Positions 1-6,803 of a DNA stretch of 8,251 bases are shown here, one piece after another; position 1 is the stretch's first letter; each line of letters opens with the position of its first letter. Source of the DNA: Eubacteriales Family XIII. Incertae Sedis bacterium (GTDB lineage Bacteria > Bacillota_A > Clostridia > Peptostreptococcales > Anaerovoracaceae); the NCBI GenBank assembly GCA_031280075.1, contig JAITHG010000060.1:1-8251 (forward strand). Reading direction: 5' to 3'. A program made the translations under genes and the position numbers. The notes beneath the pieces were generated by a model. That model worked only from the letters and a program-made list of their open reading frames with translations. It did no database searches and had not been told where the DNA came from.

Positions 1-120
1 AAGACGATACAGGCCTTGGGGCTGACGAAGATGCACAAGACCGTTGAGCTTGTGGATTCGCCCACGACGCGCGGTGCGGTGAACAAGGTCAGGCACTTGG
101 TCACAGTGACCGAGGAATAG
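1..120 (+). CDS. rpmD: 50S ribosomal protein L30, C-terminal part (5' end outside window)
   Basis: Frame 1 is open from the first base to a TAG at 118-120 and gives 39 residues, starting [15 protein letters not shown] and ending [10 protein letters not shown]. The stretch with [16 protein letters not shown], followed by R-G-A-V-N-K-V, is the typical C-terminal two-thirds of bacterial L30, a short protein of about 60 residues in the large subunit. Its position directly before rplO and secY is the standard spc-operon order (rpsE-rpmD-rplO-secY). Roughly 20 N-terminal residues and the start codon lie upstream of the window. The only oddity is the long gap that follows the stop codon. Confidence 0.93.
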   Translation, partial: KTIQALGLTKMHKTVELVDSPTTRGAVNKVRHLVTVTEE

Positions 121-245
121 GAACGCGCTGCCGCAGACCGTAGACGGTTGTGCGGTTGCGGCGTTGCAGCAAGCAAGCGAGTCGGGATCCGGCAGATCCC
201 GGCGCCCGGAGGTCAAACCGACCTTCACAGCGAAAGGAGTTTTAA
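121..245 (+). promoter_or_regulatory. Structured rpmD-rplO gap (possible rplO leader)
   Basis: This 125-nt gap holds no gene and no AT-rich -10-like element. It contains three inverted repeats. (1) CCGCA at 131-135 can pair with TGCGG at 151-155, with ACCG 137-140 / CGGT 145-148 stacked inside on a TAGA loop. Alternatively, GCCGCA at 130-135 can pair with TGCGGC at 157-162, and the two pairings exclude each other. (2) A 7-bp perfect stem, CGGGATC 183-189 with GATCCCG 195-201. (3) A 7-bp stem, 208-214 with 220-226, containing one G-U pair. The rplO ribosome binding site, AAAGGAG at 233-239, follows 6 nt after the last stem. There is no U-tract, so these are not intrinsic terminators. A role in rplO translation control or mRNA processing is inference. 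Confidence 0.45.
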
Positions 246-692
246 ATGGGACTGAAACTGCATGAACTGAAAGCGCCCCCCGGGTCGAGCAAGGCACCGA
301 AGCGCAAAGGGCGTGGTACGGCGACCGGACAGGGCAAGACCGCCGGGCGCGGCATGAATGGGCAGAACAGCCGCAGCGGTGGCGGGGTTCGCATCGGGTT
401 CGAGGGCGGACAGATGCCGCTCTACCGTCGCATCCCGAAGCGCGGTTTTACGAATATATGGCGCACAGAGTACGAGACAGTCAATGTCGAAGCGCTCAAC
501 GCCTTTGAAGACGGCACGATTGTGACGAAGGAGATTCTCCTCGAGAAGCGCCTCGTCCGCAAGCCGAAGCTGGGAGTCAAGATCCTCGGCGATGGAGCAC
601 TCGAAAAGAAGCTCACGGTAAAAGCCGACAAATTCAGCAAGTCCGCCAAGGAAAAGATCGAGGCGGCCGGGGGAACGGCAGAGGAGATATAG
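246..692 (+). CDS. rplO: 50S ribosomal protein L15
   Basis: The 148-residue product matches bacterial L15 in length (about 145-150) and layout. It has a basic, Gly-rich N-terminal extension (residues about 10-60, with KRKGRG, GKTAGRG and [16 protein letters not shown]), then the R-R-I-P-K-R-G-F segment. A compact C-terminal domain ends in E-A-A-G-G. L15 threads through 23S rRNA and joins late in 50S assembly. The ATG at 246 is preceded by AAAGGAG at 233-239, 6 nt away. The gene sits between rpmD and secY as in most bacteria, but it is separated from rpmD by an atypically long, folded gap. The stop at 690-692 is 4 nt before secY, so translation is likely coupled to secY. Confidence 0.97.
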   Translation: MGLKLHELKAPPGSSKAPKRKGRGTATGQGKTAGRGMNGQNSRSGGGVRIGFEGGQMPLYRRIPKRGFTNIWRTEYETVNVEALNAFEDGTIVTKEILLEKRLVRKPKLGVKILGDGALEKKLTVKADKFSKSAKEKIEAAGGTAEEI

Positions 693-696
693 GATC

Positions 697-1968
697 ATGT
701 TTGAAACCATTATCAAGGCATGGAAGGAGCCTGATCTGAGGAGGAAGATCATCTTCACCCTCCTCATGATCGTAGTCTTCCGCCTGGGAGCGAACATCCC
801 CGTGCCGGGGATGGATCGGAACGTGATAGCGGAGGCATTCAGCGGGCAGGGACTGTTCGAGATATTCGACCTGTTCTCCGGCGGAGCCTTCCAGAACTTC
901 ACTATTTTTGCGCTCAGCATCACGCCTTACATTACTGCATCCATCATTTTGAACTTGCTTACCATCGCAGTGCCCTATCTGGAGCAGCTCTCCAAGGAGG
1001 GGACGGAAGGCAAGAAAAAGATTGTCCAGTACACGCGCTACCTGACGGTCATCCTCGCATTCCTGCAGGCGATCGGACTCACGGTAGGGCTGTTCCGCAG
1101 TGCCCTCATCACGAAGGACTTCTTCTCCGTGACGGTCATCGTCATGGCCTTGACAGGCGGCACGGCCTTCCTCATGTGGCTCGGTGAGCAGATCAACGAG
1201 TACGGCATCGGAAACGGCATCTCCATCATCATCTTTGCGGGCATCATATGCCGCGCACCGGCGGCCATCGTCACGGCCATACAGAGTTACAACAACCATC
1301 AGGTCAGCCTCATCTCGCTCGTCCTGTTCAGCCTGTTCGCGGTCGCTGTCATCGCAGGCACGATCGTCGTACAGCAGGGGCAGCGGCGCATTCCGGTCCA
1401 GTACGCAAAACGCGTCGTCGGGCGCAAGATGTACGGCGGACAGAACACACACATCCCGATCAAAGTCAACCAGGCAGGCGTCATCCCCGTCATCTTCTCG
1501 ATCTCCCTCCTGCAGTTCCCGCTCACGATCACGTACTTCATGAGCAAGGCGAGCGGCTTCTCGCAGTTTGTCGAAAAGTGGCTGTCGCCAGCGGGGGATC
1601 CCGGCGTGTGGATCTACGTCGCGCTGAACATCATTCTGATCATCTTCTTCACGTACTTCTACACGGCGGTCACCTTCAACGTGGTTGAGGTGTCGGACAA
1701 CATGCGCGCGCACGGCGGGTTCATCCCCGGCATCCGGGCGGGGCGCACCACCGTGGAGTACCTCAACCGCGTACTTACGCGCATCACCTTTGTGGGGGCG
1801 GTCTTCTTGGCTGCCATCTCGACCCTGCCCTACCTAATCGACCAGTGGACTTCCCTGAATGTCCGCTTTGGGGGCACGGCGCTGCTCATCGTCGTCGGCG
1901 TGGCGCTGGACACGATGAAGCAGCTCGAAAACCAGATGGTCATGCGTAATTACAAGGGCTTCCTCTAG
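697..1968 (+). CDS. secY: Protein translocase subunit SecY
   Basis: The 423-residue polytopic membrane protein is the channel subunit of the SecYEG translocon, which exports unfolded proteins with SecA or inserts membrane proteins with the ribosome. Hydrophobic segments consistent with ten transmembrane helices are visible. The plug/TM2 region is at about 60-90 (FSGGAFQNFTIFA, then ITPYITASII). The basic cytosolic loop between TM6 and TM7 is at about 228-258 (GQRRIPVQYAKR, then GGQNTHIP). The SecA/ribosome-contacting loop is at about 330-355 (GGFIPGIRAGRTT). The C-terminus reads LENQMVMRNYKGFL. In most SecY proteins the loop reads IRPG; here Ala348 replaces the Pro after the key Arg347. The start ATG at 697 is 4 nt after the rplO stop, and its ribosome binding site (GAGGAG, 681-686) lies inside rplO. 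Confidence 0.98.
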   Translation: MFETIIKAWKEPDLRRKIIFTLLMIVVFRLGANIPVPGMDRNVIAEAFSGQGLFEIFDLFSGGAFQNFTIFALSITPYITASIILNLLTIAVPYLEQLSKEGTEGKKKIVQYTRYLTVILAFLQAIGLTVGLFRSALITKDFFSVTVIVMALTGGTAFLMWLGEQINEYGIGNGISIIIFAGIICRAPAAIVTAIQSYNNHQVSLISLVLFSLFAVAVIAGTIVVQQGQRRIPVQYAKRVVGRKMYGGQNTHIPIKVNQAGVIPVIFSISLLQFPLTITYFMSKASGFSQFVEKWLSPAGDPGVWIYVALNIILIIFFTYFYTAVTFNVVEVSDNMRAHGGFIPGIRAGRTTVEYLNRVLTRITFVGAVFLAAISTLPYLIDQWTSLNVRFGGTALLIVVGVALDTMKQLENQMVMRNYKGFL

Positions 1969-1989
1969 AGGTCGCCATGAACAGGTATT

Positions 1990-1994
1990 GGAGG
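1990..1994 (+). promoter_or_regulatory. Ribosome binding site that decides the adk start
   Basis: GGAGG at 1990-1994 lies 7 nt before a GTG at 2002 but only 1 nt before an in-frame TTG at 1996. The spacing makes GTG 2002 the only workable start of the two, giving a protein that begins MNRLILFGPPGSGKG, as is usual for adenylate kinases. Confidence 0.8.
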
Positions 1995-2001
1995 TTTGGT
2001 T

Positions 2002-2649
2002 GTGAATAGGCTGATCCTTTTCGGTCCTCCGGGATCCGGCAAGGGGACGGAAGCGGAACTGATAACAGAACGCTGTGGCATCCCACAGATCTCGACCGGC
2101 GACATTTTCCGCAGCAACATCGCTGCGGAAACGCCGCTCGGAGAACAGGCAAAGAGCTATATTGCCCGCGGCGAGCTGGTGCCGGACAAACTGGTTACCG
2201 CCCTTGTTGCAGATAGGCTCATGCAGGACGACGTACAGGCAGGATACCTGCTCGACGGGTTTCCCCGCACGATCCCGCAGGCGGAATCATTGCAAGAGAT
2301 CTTTGATGAGCATGGCGGGCAGCTCGACCACGTGATCTATCTGAAGTGCGAGCGCGACCTGCTTCTGCGCCGCCTGACGAGCAGGCGCGTGTGTGAGAAC
2401 TGCGGCAAGGTGTACAACACGATCACCAACCCGCCCGCCCAGGAAGGCGAATGCAACCTCTGCGGCGGCAGAGTCGTGCAGCGAAGCGACGATACGGAGG
2501 AGACGGCAGCGCACAGGCTCTCCGTCTACAACGAGCAGACCTTGCCGCTTGCGGAATACTACGCGAAGAAAGGGCTGCTGCGGGAAGTGGACGGGGCAGG
2601 CACCGGCGAAGAAGTGTTTGCACGGCTGAAGGCATATCTCGCCCTATGA
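2002..2649 (+). CDS. adk: Adenylate kinase, zinc-lid type
   Basis: The enzyme catalyses the reversible reaction AMP + ATP to 2 ADP in the cytoplasm and so balances adenine nucleotides. From GTG 2002 the protein has 215 residues, the usual length of the long bacterial form. The P-loop GPPGSGKG is at 8-15 and STGDIFR at 31-37. The AMP-site LLDGFPRT is at 83-90, with Arg89. The LID domain, about 123-160, carries four cysteines (C131, C134, C151, C154) in two C-x2-C pairs, the structural zinc site common in Firmicutes. The usual GTQ after the P-loop reads GTE here (Glu17). A longer TTG start at 1996 would add two residues but is too close to the ribosome binding site. The stop codon overlaps the map start (ATGA, 2646-2649). 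Confidence 0.97.
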   Translation: MNRLILFGPPGSGKGTEAELITERCGIPQISTGDIFRSNIAAETPLGEQAKSYIARGELVPDKLVTALVADRLMQDDVQAGYLLDGFPRTIPQAESLQEIFDEHGGQLDHVIYLKCERDLLLRRLTSRRVCENCGKVYNTITNPPAQEGECNLCGGRVVQRSDDTEETAAHRLSVYNEQTLPLAEYYAKKGLLREVDGAGTGEEVFARLKAYLAL

Positions 2650-3410
2650 TCTACCTGAAGACAAAGGACGAGGTTGAGCTGATGGCGATTTCCGGGAAGG
2701 TGACCGGACGCATCCTGTACGAGCTGCGGGATTTCATAAAGCCGGGTTTGACGACGCTGGACATAGACCGCTTTGTCTCGGACGCGATCCTGGAGGCCGG
2801 CATGATTCCGACCTTCCTCGGCTACAACGGATTTCCGGCGAGCGCCTGCGTGTCCGTCAACGAGGAGATCGTGCACGGGATCCCCGAGGAGGGGAGAGTG
2901 CTCAAGGAAGGCGACATCGTCAGCGTGGACATCGGCGCGACGCATGCGGGCTATGTGAGCGATGCCGCGAGGACTTATCCGGTCGGAGAAGTCTCCGAAG
3001 GCGCGCAGCGCATCATGGATGCCTGCCGCAGGAGCTTCTTCGAGGGGCTGAGCCTCTGCCGCAAGGGAAACCGGCTCACAGACGTGAGCCACGCCATCCA
3101 AGAGTGTGCGGAGGCGGCGGGATTCTCCGTCGTTCGGGACTTTGTGGGGCACGGCATCGGAAAGGCGATGCACGAGGATCCACAGATCAAGAACTACGGT
3201 GCCCCCGGCAAGGGCCCGAAGCTCATGCCGGGCATGGCGCTCGCCATCGAGCCGATGATCAACGAGGGCAGCTATGAGACAGAAGTGCTGCTGAACAACT
3301 GGACGGCTGTGACGATTGACGGAAAACTGTCTGCCCACTACGAAAACACCGTGGTGATTACGGACGGCGACCCGTTGGTACTCACGCTGGACGCAAGGGA
3401 AACGCTTTAG
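2646..3410 (+). CDS. map: Methionine aminopeptidase, type I
   Basis: This metalloenzyme removes the initiator methionine from new proteins when the second residue is small. The 254-residue length fits the short type Ia family, with no N-terminal extension. All expected metal ligands are present: D95 (SVDIGA), D106 (VSDAART), H169 (VGHGIG), E202 (AIEPM) and E233 (HYENT). The substrate-binding histidines H77 (IVHGIP) and H176 (AMHED) are also there. The ATG at 2646 overlaps the adk stop codon by four bases (ATGA), which indicates translational coupling. No separate strong ribosome binding site is seen; an upstream in-frame extension within adk is only open frame. The secY-adk-map-infA order is typical of Firmicutes. 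Confidence 0.98.
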   Translation: MIYLKTKDEVELMAISGKVTGRILYELRDFIKPGLTTLDIDRFVSDAILEAGMIPTFLGYNGFPASACVSVNEEIVHGIPEEGRVLKEGDIVSVDIGATHAGYVSDAARTYPVGEVSEGAQRIMDACRRSFFEGLSLCRKGNRLTDVSHAIQECAEAAGFSVVRDFVGHGIGKAMHEDPQIKNYGAPGKGPKLMPGMALAIEPMINEGSYETEVLLNNWTAVTIDGKLSAHYENTVVITDGDPLVLTLDARETL

Positions 3411-3422
3411 GAGGCCTTCTGT

Positions 3423-3641
3423 ATGGCAAAGAAAGACGTCATTGAAGTGTTTGGGGTCGTGGTCGAGGCGCAGCCGAATGCGATGTTCATCGTGAAGCTG
3501 GAGAACGGGCACGAGATCCTGGCACACATCTCCGGCAAAATCCGGATGAACTTCATCCGCATTCTGCCAGGGGATCGCGTCAAGGTTGAACTTTCGCCCT
3601 ACGACCTGACGCGCGGGCGCATAACATGGCGCGACAAATAA
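3423..3641 (+). CDS. infA: Translation initiation factor IF-1
   Basis: The 72-residue product is a complete S1-like OB-fold protein that binds the A site of the 30S subunit during initiation. Conserved stretches include [20 protein letters not shown] (about 13-32), LAHISGKIR (33-41), NFIRILPGD and [16 protein letters not shown]. Phe10 replaces the common Glu in the E-V-E-G segment near the start. The ATG at 3423 has GGAGG at 3410-3414, overlapping the map stop codon, with 8-nt spacing. The stop at 3639-3641 is followed by a promoter, so infA is the last gene before a new transcription start in the cluster. Confidence 0.98.
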   Translation: MAKKDVIEVFGVVVEAQPNAMFIVKLENGHEILAHISGKIRMNFIRILPGDRVKVELSPYDLTRGRITWRDK

Positions 3642-3652
3642 TTGGGTAGGGC

Positions 3653-3681
3653 TTGAACTGATATATCGTTTGTGGTATCAT
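3653..3681 (+). promoter_or_regulatory. Sigma-A type promoter upstream of rpmJ
   Basis: A -35 of TTGAAC (3653-3658, 4/6 to consensus) is separated by 17 bp from a -10 of TATCAT (3676-3681, 5/6). A TG at 3673-3674 forms an extended -10. The segment is AT-rich against GC-rich neighbours and lies in the 88-nt gap between infA and rpmJ. The start site would be near 3688, leaving a leader of about 40 nt. That leader contains a small CGCGG 3691-3695 / CCGCG 3701-3705 hairpin. It likely provides extra transcription of rpmJ and the alpha operon. Confidence 0.7.
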
Positions 3682-3729
3682 ATTTATTCGCGCGGTTTTC
3701 CCGCGGCGTAGAACGACAAGGAGAACACC

Positions 3730-3843
3730 ATGAAAGTCAGAGCATCCGTCAAACCGATTTGCGAAAAATGCAAGATCATCAAGCGCAAAGGCCGCGTCAT
3801 GGTCATCTGCGAAAACCCCAAGCACAAGCAGAGGCAGGGGTAG
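3730..3843 (+). CDS. rpmJ: 50S ribosomal protein L36, zinc-binding form
   Basis: A 37-residue protein, exactly the usual L36 length, reads [20 protein letters not shown] and ends HKQRQG. The zinc ligands C11, C14, C27 and H32 (C-x2-C-x12-C-x4-H) are intact, so this is the C+ form. L36 is a small late-assembly protein of the large subunit near the base of the L7/L12 stalk. The ATG at 3730 has AAGGAG at 3718-3723 with 6-nt spacing. The position after infA and before rpsM is the standard one. The gene is too short for ordinary ORF cut-offs, but the match is unambiguous. Confidence 0.97.
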   Translation: MKVRASVKPICEKCKIIKRKGRVMVICENPKHKQRQG

Positions 3844-3850
3844 GAGACAA

Positions 3851-3921
3851 TTGAACCCATCCTCCGGGACGCGGCTGATTCTCCCGTCGAGAGACGGCGG
3901 AATGGTCTTGGGGGTGTTCGA
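3851..3921 (+). ncRNA. Candidate structured RNA in the rpmJ-rpsM gap
   Basis: The first half of the 140-nt gap can fold. A long-range helix joins 3851-3858 to 3913-3921 (one G-U pair and one bulge). Inside it, CCGTC 3884-3888 pairs with GACGG 3893-3897 around a GAGA loop of GNRA type. A competing pairing is CGGGA 3865-3869 with TCCCG 3882-3886. Another alternative is an extended stem, 3857-3866 with 3895-3905. There is no U-tract, so it is not an intrinsic terminator. By analogy with the E. coli alpha operon, where S4 represses translation from the rpsM leader, it could be an S4 control site. That is inference from context, not a recognised motif match. Confidence 0.35.
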
Positions 3922-3927
3922 TATACA

Positions 3928-3960
3928 TTACTAAACATTACCTTACATAGTATCATGTAA
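3928..3960 (+). promoter_or_regulatory. Possible rpsM (alpha operon) promoter with overlapping palindrome
   Basis: An AT-rich stretch in a GC-rich region holds TATCAT at 3951-3956 (5/6 to the -10 consensus). A weak -35 candidate TTACTA is at 3928-3933, with a 17-bp spacer. The -10 is the same hexamer as in the rpmJ promoter. A perfect inverted repeat, TTACAT 3943-3948 and ATGTAA 3955-3960, straddles the -10. CATTAC occurs twice at 10-bp spacing (3926-3931, 3936-3941). A start near 3963 would leave a leader of only about 20 nt before rpsM. The weak -35 keeps confidence moderate. Confidence 0.45.
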
Positions 3961-3983
3961 CGCACGATTACAGGAGGAAACGA

Positions 3984-4358
3984 ATGGCACGTATTGCTGG
4001 GGTAGACCTGCCCAGGGAGAAACGTATCGAAATCGGGCTGACCTATATCTTTGGGATCGGCAGACCGACAGCCAACGAAATTCTCAAGAAGGCCGACGTG
4101 AGCCCAGACATCCGGGTGAAAGACCTCTCCGAGGAGGACGCCGGCAAGATCAGAAAGATTATCGACTCCGAATACAGCGTGGAAGGCGACCTCCGCAGGG
4201 ATGTCAGCCTCAACATCAAGCGCCTCATGGAGATCGGATGCTACAGAGGCATCCGCCACAGGCGCGGGCTCCCCGTGCGCGGTCAGAACACGAAGACGAA
4301 CGCGCGGACACGCAAAGGCCCGAAGAAGACCGTCGGGCGCAAGAAGAAGAGCGACTAA
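3984..4358 (+). CDS. rpsM: 30S ribosomal protein S13
   Basis: The 124-residue protein matches S13 in length and order. The N-terminus is [26 protein letters not shown], with the helix-two-turn-helix that contacts the 30S head and protein S19. Then come [11 protein letters not shown] and the highly conserved [21 protein letters not shown] very basic tail ending [11 protein letters not shown] reaches toward the P-site tRNA. The ATG at 3984 has AGGAGG at 3972-3977, 6 nt away. It is the first gene of the alpha operon and is followed by rpsK after 36 nt. Its upstream gap of 140 nt is the longest between ribosomal genes in the window. Confidence 0.98.
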   Translation: MARIAGVDLPREKRIEIGLTYIFGIGRPTANEILKKADVSPDIRVKDLSEEDAGKIRKIIDSEYSVEGDLRRDVSLNIKRLMEIGCYRGIRHRRGLPVRGQNTKTNARTRKGPKKTVGRKKKSD

Positions 4359-4394
4359 TCACTTGTGAATTCGCAGGTTTGGAGGTAGATACGC

Positions 4395-4790
4395 ATGGCA
4401 ACTGCAAAGAAGACAGGCCGCAAAAAAAGAAGAGAACGCAAGAATATAGAGAGAGGACAGGCGCATATCCAGTCCACGTTCAACAACACGCTGGTCACAC
4501 TGACGGACATGGGCGGCAACGCGCTGTCTTGGTCGAGCGCCGGTTCCCTCGGATTCAAAGGTTCGCGCAAATCGACCCCCTTCGCCGCGCAGATGGCTGC
4601 CGAAGCAGCCGCCAAAGGCGCGATGGAGCATGGGCTGAAGCATGTCGAAGTGTACGTCAAGGGTCCGGGATCCGGCCGTGAGGCCGCCATCCGCGCCCTG
4701 CAGTCGGCAGGTCTTGAGATCACGATGATCAAGGACATCACGCCGATTCCGCACAACGGCTGCCGCCCGCCGAAGAGAAGGCGTGTGTGA
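4395..4790 (+). CDS. rpsK: 30S ribosomal protein S11
   Basis: The 131-residue product is a typical S11. It has a basic N-terminus ([18 protein letters not shown]) and [20 protein letters not shown] (about 23-42). These are followed by [19 protein letters not shown], and the C-terminal [17 protein letters not shown]11 lies on the platform of the small subunit and contacts mRNA near the E site together with S7 and S18. The ATG at 4395 is preceded by GGAGGT at 4381-4386, 8 nt away. The gene stands between rpsM and rpsD, as expected for alpha operons that keep rpsD. Confidence 0.98.
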   Translation: MATAKKTGRKKRRERKNIERGQAHIQSTFNNTLVTLTDMGGNALSWSSAGSLGFKGSRKSTPFAAQMAAEAAAKGAMEHGLKHVEVYVKGPGSGREAAIRALQSAGLEITMIKDITPIPHNGCRPPKRRRV

Positions 4791-4810
4791 CGAAGGGAGG
4801 ATAGACCAGA

Positions 4811-5431
4811 ATGGCAAGATATACAGATGCCGTCTGCAGGCTCTGCAGGCGTGAAAGCCAGAAGCTGTTCCTGAAAGGGGAACGCTGCTACAGCCCCAAG
4901 TGCGCCCTCGAGCGCCGCAACTACCCGCCAGGACAGCACGGGCAGGGCAGGAAGAAGGTCTCGGACTACGGGACGCAGCTCCGGGAGAAGCAGAAGGCAA
5001 AGCGTTTTTACGGGCTGCTCGAGAAGCAGTTCCACAACACCTTCCTCAAGGCATCGAAGCGCCGCGGGATCACGGGTGAAAACCTGCTCGTCATGCTCGA
5101 GATGCGCCTTGACAACACCGTCTTCCGCATGGGCTTCGCATCTTCACGCAAGGAAGCGCGCCAGCTCGTCAATCACGGGCATTTCCTCGTGGACGGCAAG
5201 AAGGTGGACATCCCCTCCTACGAAGTGAGACCGGGGCAAAAGGTCTCCGTCCGGAAGCGCAGCCAAAGTTCGCAGAAATTCAAAGAGATCAAGGATTTCC
5301 AGATCACTGTGCCAGCTTGGCTGAGCGTGGATGTGGAGAAGCTCGAAGGCACAGTGCTTTCCGCTCCTTCGCGTACAGACATCGATACCCCGATCGCTGA
5401 GCACCTCATCGTCGAGCTGTATTCGAAGTAA
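4811..5431 (+). CDS. rpsD: 30S ribosomal protein S4, zinc-binding form
   Basis: The 206-residue length is normal for S4, a primary 16S rRNA binder that nucleates 30S assembly and forms part of the mRNA entry channel. Four cysteines, C9, C12, C26 and C31 (C-x2-C-x13-C-x4-C), mark the C+ zinc form. The conserved Y-P-P-G-Q-H-G segment follows. The S4 RNA-binding domain is at about 95-160 ([13 protein letters not shown], then [16 protein letters not shown]). In organisms where rpsD is in the alpha operon, S4 can act as the autogenous translational repressor. Here the gene is in that operon, making the rpsM leader a candidate target. The ribosome binding site is GGGAGG at 4795-4800, 10 nt before the ATG. 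Confidence 0.98.
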   Translation: MARYTDAVCRLCRRESQKLFLKGERCYSPKCALERRNYPPGQHGQGRKKVSDYGTQLREKQKAKRFYGLLEKQFHNTFLKASKRRGITGENLLVMLEMRLDNTVFRMGFASSRKEARQLVNHGHFLVDGKKVDIPSYEVRPGQKVSVRKRSQSSQKFKEIKDFQITVPAWLSVDVEKLEGTVLSAPSRTDIDTPIAEHLIVELYSK

Positions 5432-5468
5432 ACTTGTTCGCTAGGAATCCTTAAGGAGGAAAACGACT

Positions 5469-6413
5469 GTGCTAGAAATCGAAAGACCCACAATCGAATG
5501 CATATCCGGGGACGAGGCGACTTACGGTAAGTTTGTGGTGGAGCCGCTGGAGCGCGGCTATGGGACGACGCTCGGCAACAGCCTGCGTCGCATCCTGCTC
5601 AGCAGCCTGCCGGGCACGGCTGTCACGTCCATAAAGATCGAAGGCATCCTGCACGAGTTTTCGACCATCCCCGGCGTGAAGGAGGATGTGACCGAGATCA
5701 TCCTCAATCTCAAGAAGCTCGCGGTGCGCATCCTGAGCGAAGACGACAAGCACGCTGTCATCAACGTGAAGGGACCAGCCATCGTCACCGGTGCCGATGT
5801 CCAGGCGGATCCTGATGTAGAGATCTTCAACACGGATCTTCACATCGCTACGCTTGAGGACGGCGCATCGCTCTACATGGAGATCAATCTCGCCCGTGGG
5901 CGTGGCTACGTGACATCAGACCTGAACAAGACCGAAGCGACACCCATCGGTGTCATCCCCGTCGACTCTATCTACACCCCCGTGCGGAAGGCGAACTTCA
6001 ACGTCGAAAACACCCGCGTCGGGCAGGTGACGGACTACGACAAACTGACGCTCGAGGTCTGGACTGACGGCAGCGTCTCGCCGAAGGAGAGCGTCTCCAT
6101 CGGCGCGAAGATCATGCAGGAGCACCTGAAGCTGTTCATCGAACTGGACGACAGCGGGCTGGGCATCGACATCATGATCGAGAAGGAGGAAGACCAGAAG
6201 GAGAAGGCGCTCGAGATGACCATCGAAGAGCTCGAACTTTCCGTGCGTTCCTTCAATTGCCTGAAGCGCGCCAACATCAACACCGTCGAGGAGCTCACCT
6301 TGAAGAGCGAGGATGACATGATGAAGGTTCGCAACCTCGGGCGCAAGAGCCTTGAAGAAGTCAAACAGAAGCTTGAAGAGCTGGGGCTGGGCCTCAGACC
6401 GGGCGACGAATAG
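5469..6413 (+). CDS. rpoA: DNA-directed RNA polymerase alpha subunit
   Basis: The complete 314-residue alpha subunit dimerises to scaffold RNA polymerase assembly. The N-terminal domain (about 1-230) contains [20 protein letters not shown] (30-49) and [18 protein letters not shown] (163-180). An acidic linker (about 236-250) leads to the C-terminal domain (about 252-310). The residues expected to contact UP-element DNA are present: R260, N263, G291, K293 and S294, equivalent to E. coli R265, N268, G296, K298 and S299. The start is GTG at 5469, with AAGGAGG at 5453-5459 and 9-nt spacing; no nearer ATG fits. The gene is between rpsD and rplQ, as in nearly all bacteria. Confidence 0.98.
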   Translation: MLEIERPTIECISGDEATYGKFVVEPLERGYGTTLGNSLRRILLSSLPGTAVTSIKIEGILHEFSTIPGVKEDVTEIILNLKKLAVRILSEDDKHAVINVKGPAIVTGADVQADPDVEIFNTDLHIATLEDGASLYMEINLARGRGYVTSDLNKTEATPIGVIPVDSIYTPVRKANFNVENTRVGQVTDYDKLTLEVWTDGSVSPKESVSIGAKIMQEHLKLFIELDDSGLGIDIMIEKEEDQKEKALEMTIEELELSVRSFNCLKRANINTVEELTLKSEDDMMKVRNLGRKSLEEVKQKLEELGLGLRPGDE

Positions 6414-6425
6414 GAGGTAGGATCC

Positions 6426-6767
6426 ATGCCAGGATACAAAAGATTAGGCAGGTCGACTGCGCACCGAAAGGCGATGCTGCGCAACCTCGTGACGGATCTC
6501 CTGCGAAACGGCAGGATCACGACCACGAGCATGCGCGCGAAAGAAGCGGGGCGCATGGCAGAAAAAATGATCACGCTTGGGAAGCGCGGTGACCTGCATG
6601 CGCGCAGGCAGGCGCTCAGTGTCATCTACGACGAGGATGTCGTGACACAACTCTTCGAGAGGATCGCCCCCGGATACGAGGACAGGAATGGTGGATACAC
6701 GCGCATCCTGAAGCTCGGTCCCCGTCGTGGGGACGGCGCGGAGGAAGTGTTTCTCGAACTCGTTTAG
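6426..6767 (+). CDS. rplQ: 50S ribosomal protein L17
   Basis: The 113-residue protein fits the short bacterial L17. It has [20 protein letters not shown] at the start, then [14 protein letters not shown] and [21 protein letters not shown]. It ends with [26 protein letters not shown]17 lies on the back of the large subunit near the peptide exit tunnel. The ATG at 6426 has GGAGG at 6413-6417, beginning on the last base of the rpoA stop codon, with 8-nt spacing. It closes the ribosomal cluster. The ecfA-ecfT-truA-rplM-rpsI continuation common in Firmicutes does not follow directly. Confidence 0.98.
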   Translation: MPGYKRLGRSTAHRKAMLRNLVTDLLRNGRITTTSMRAKEAGRMAEKMITLGKRGDLHARRQALSVIYDEDVVTQLFERIAPGYEDRNGGYTRILKLGPRRGDGAEEVFLELV

Positions 6768-6793
6768 GCATTTGGCAAAAACAATGGTATAAT
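6765..6793 (+). promoter_or_regulatory. Extended -10 promoter just after rplQ
   Basis: A perfect TATAAT (6788-6793) is preceded by TGG (6785-6787), forming an extended -10. A -35 candidate TAGGCA (6765-6770, 4/6) lies 17 bp upstream and overlaps the rplQ stop codon. The better-looking TTGGCA at 6772-6777 is only 10 bp away, too close to act as a -35. Transcription would start near 6800, immediately before the hairpin at 6804-6831. Confidence 0.55.
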
Positions 6794-6803
6794 GGAAACA
6801 ATT

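Noticed and set aside
634..1713. Long minus-strand open frame (359 codons) across secY
   Set aside because: It is antisense to a certain secY gene. The product is full of Asp, Arg and Glu, as expected from reading GC-rich code in reverse, and it matches no family I know.
2559..3527. Long minus-strand open frame (322 codons) across map and infA
   Set aside because: It overlaps map and infA entirely on the opposite strand, and its composition is that of a codon-bias shadow with no recognisable domain.
3851..3856. TTGAAC after rpmJ as a -35 element
   Set aside because: It is identical to the -35 before rpmJ, but no -10-like hexamer occurs 15-19 bp downstream; that stretch is GC-rich.
184..4676. 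Recurring GGGATCCGGC string (near 184, 2031 and 4667)
   Set aside because: Two of the three copies encode Gly-Ser-Gly in adk and rpsK with favoured codons. The third is part of the hairpin at 183-201. There is no sign of a dispersed repeat family.
6772..6793. TTGGCA as -35 for the TATAAT after rplQ
   Set aside because: The spacer would be 10 bp, too short for a sigma-A promoter. The extended -10 with a weaker -35 at 6765-6770 is more plausible.
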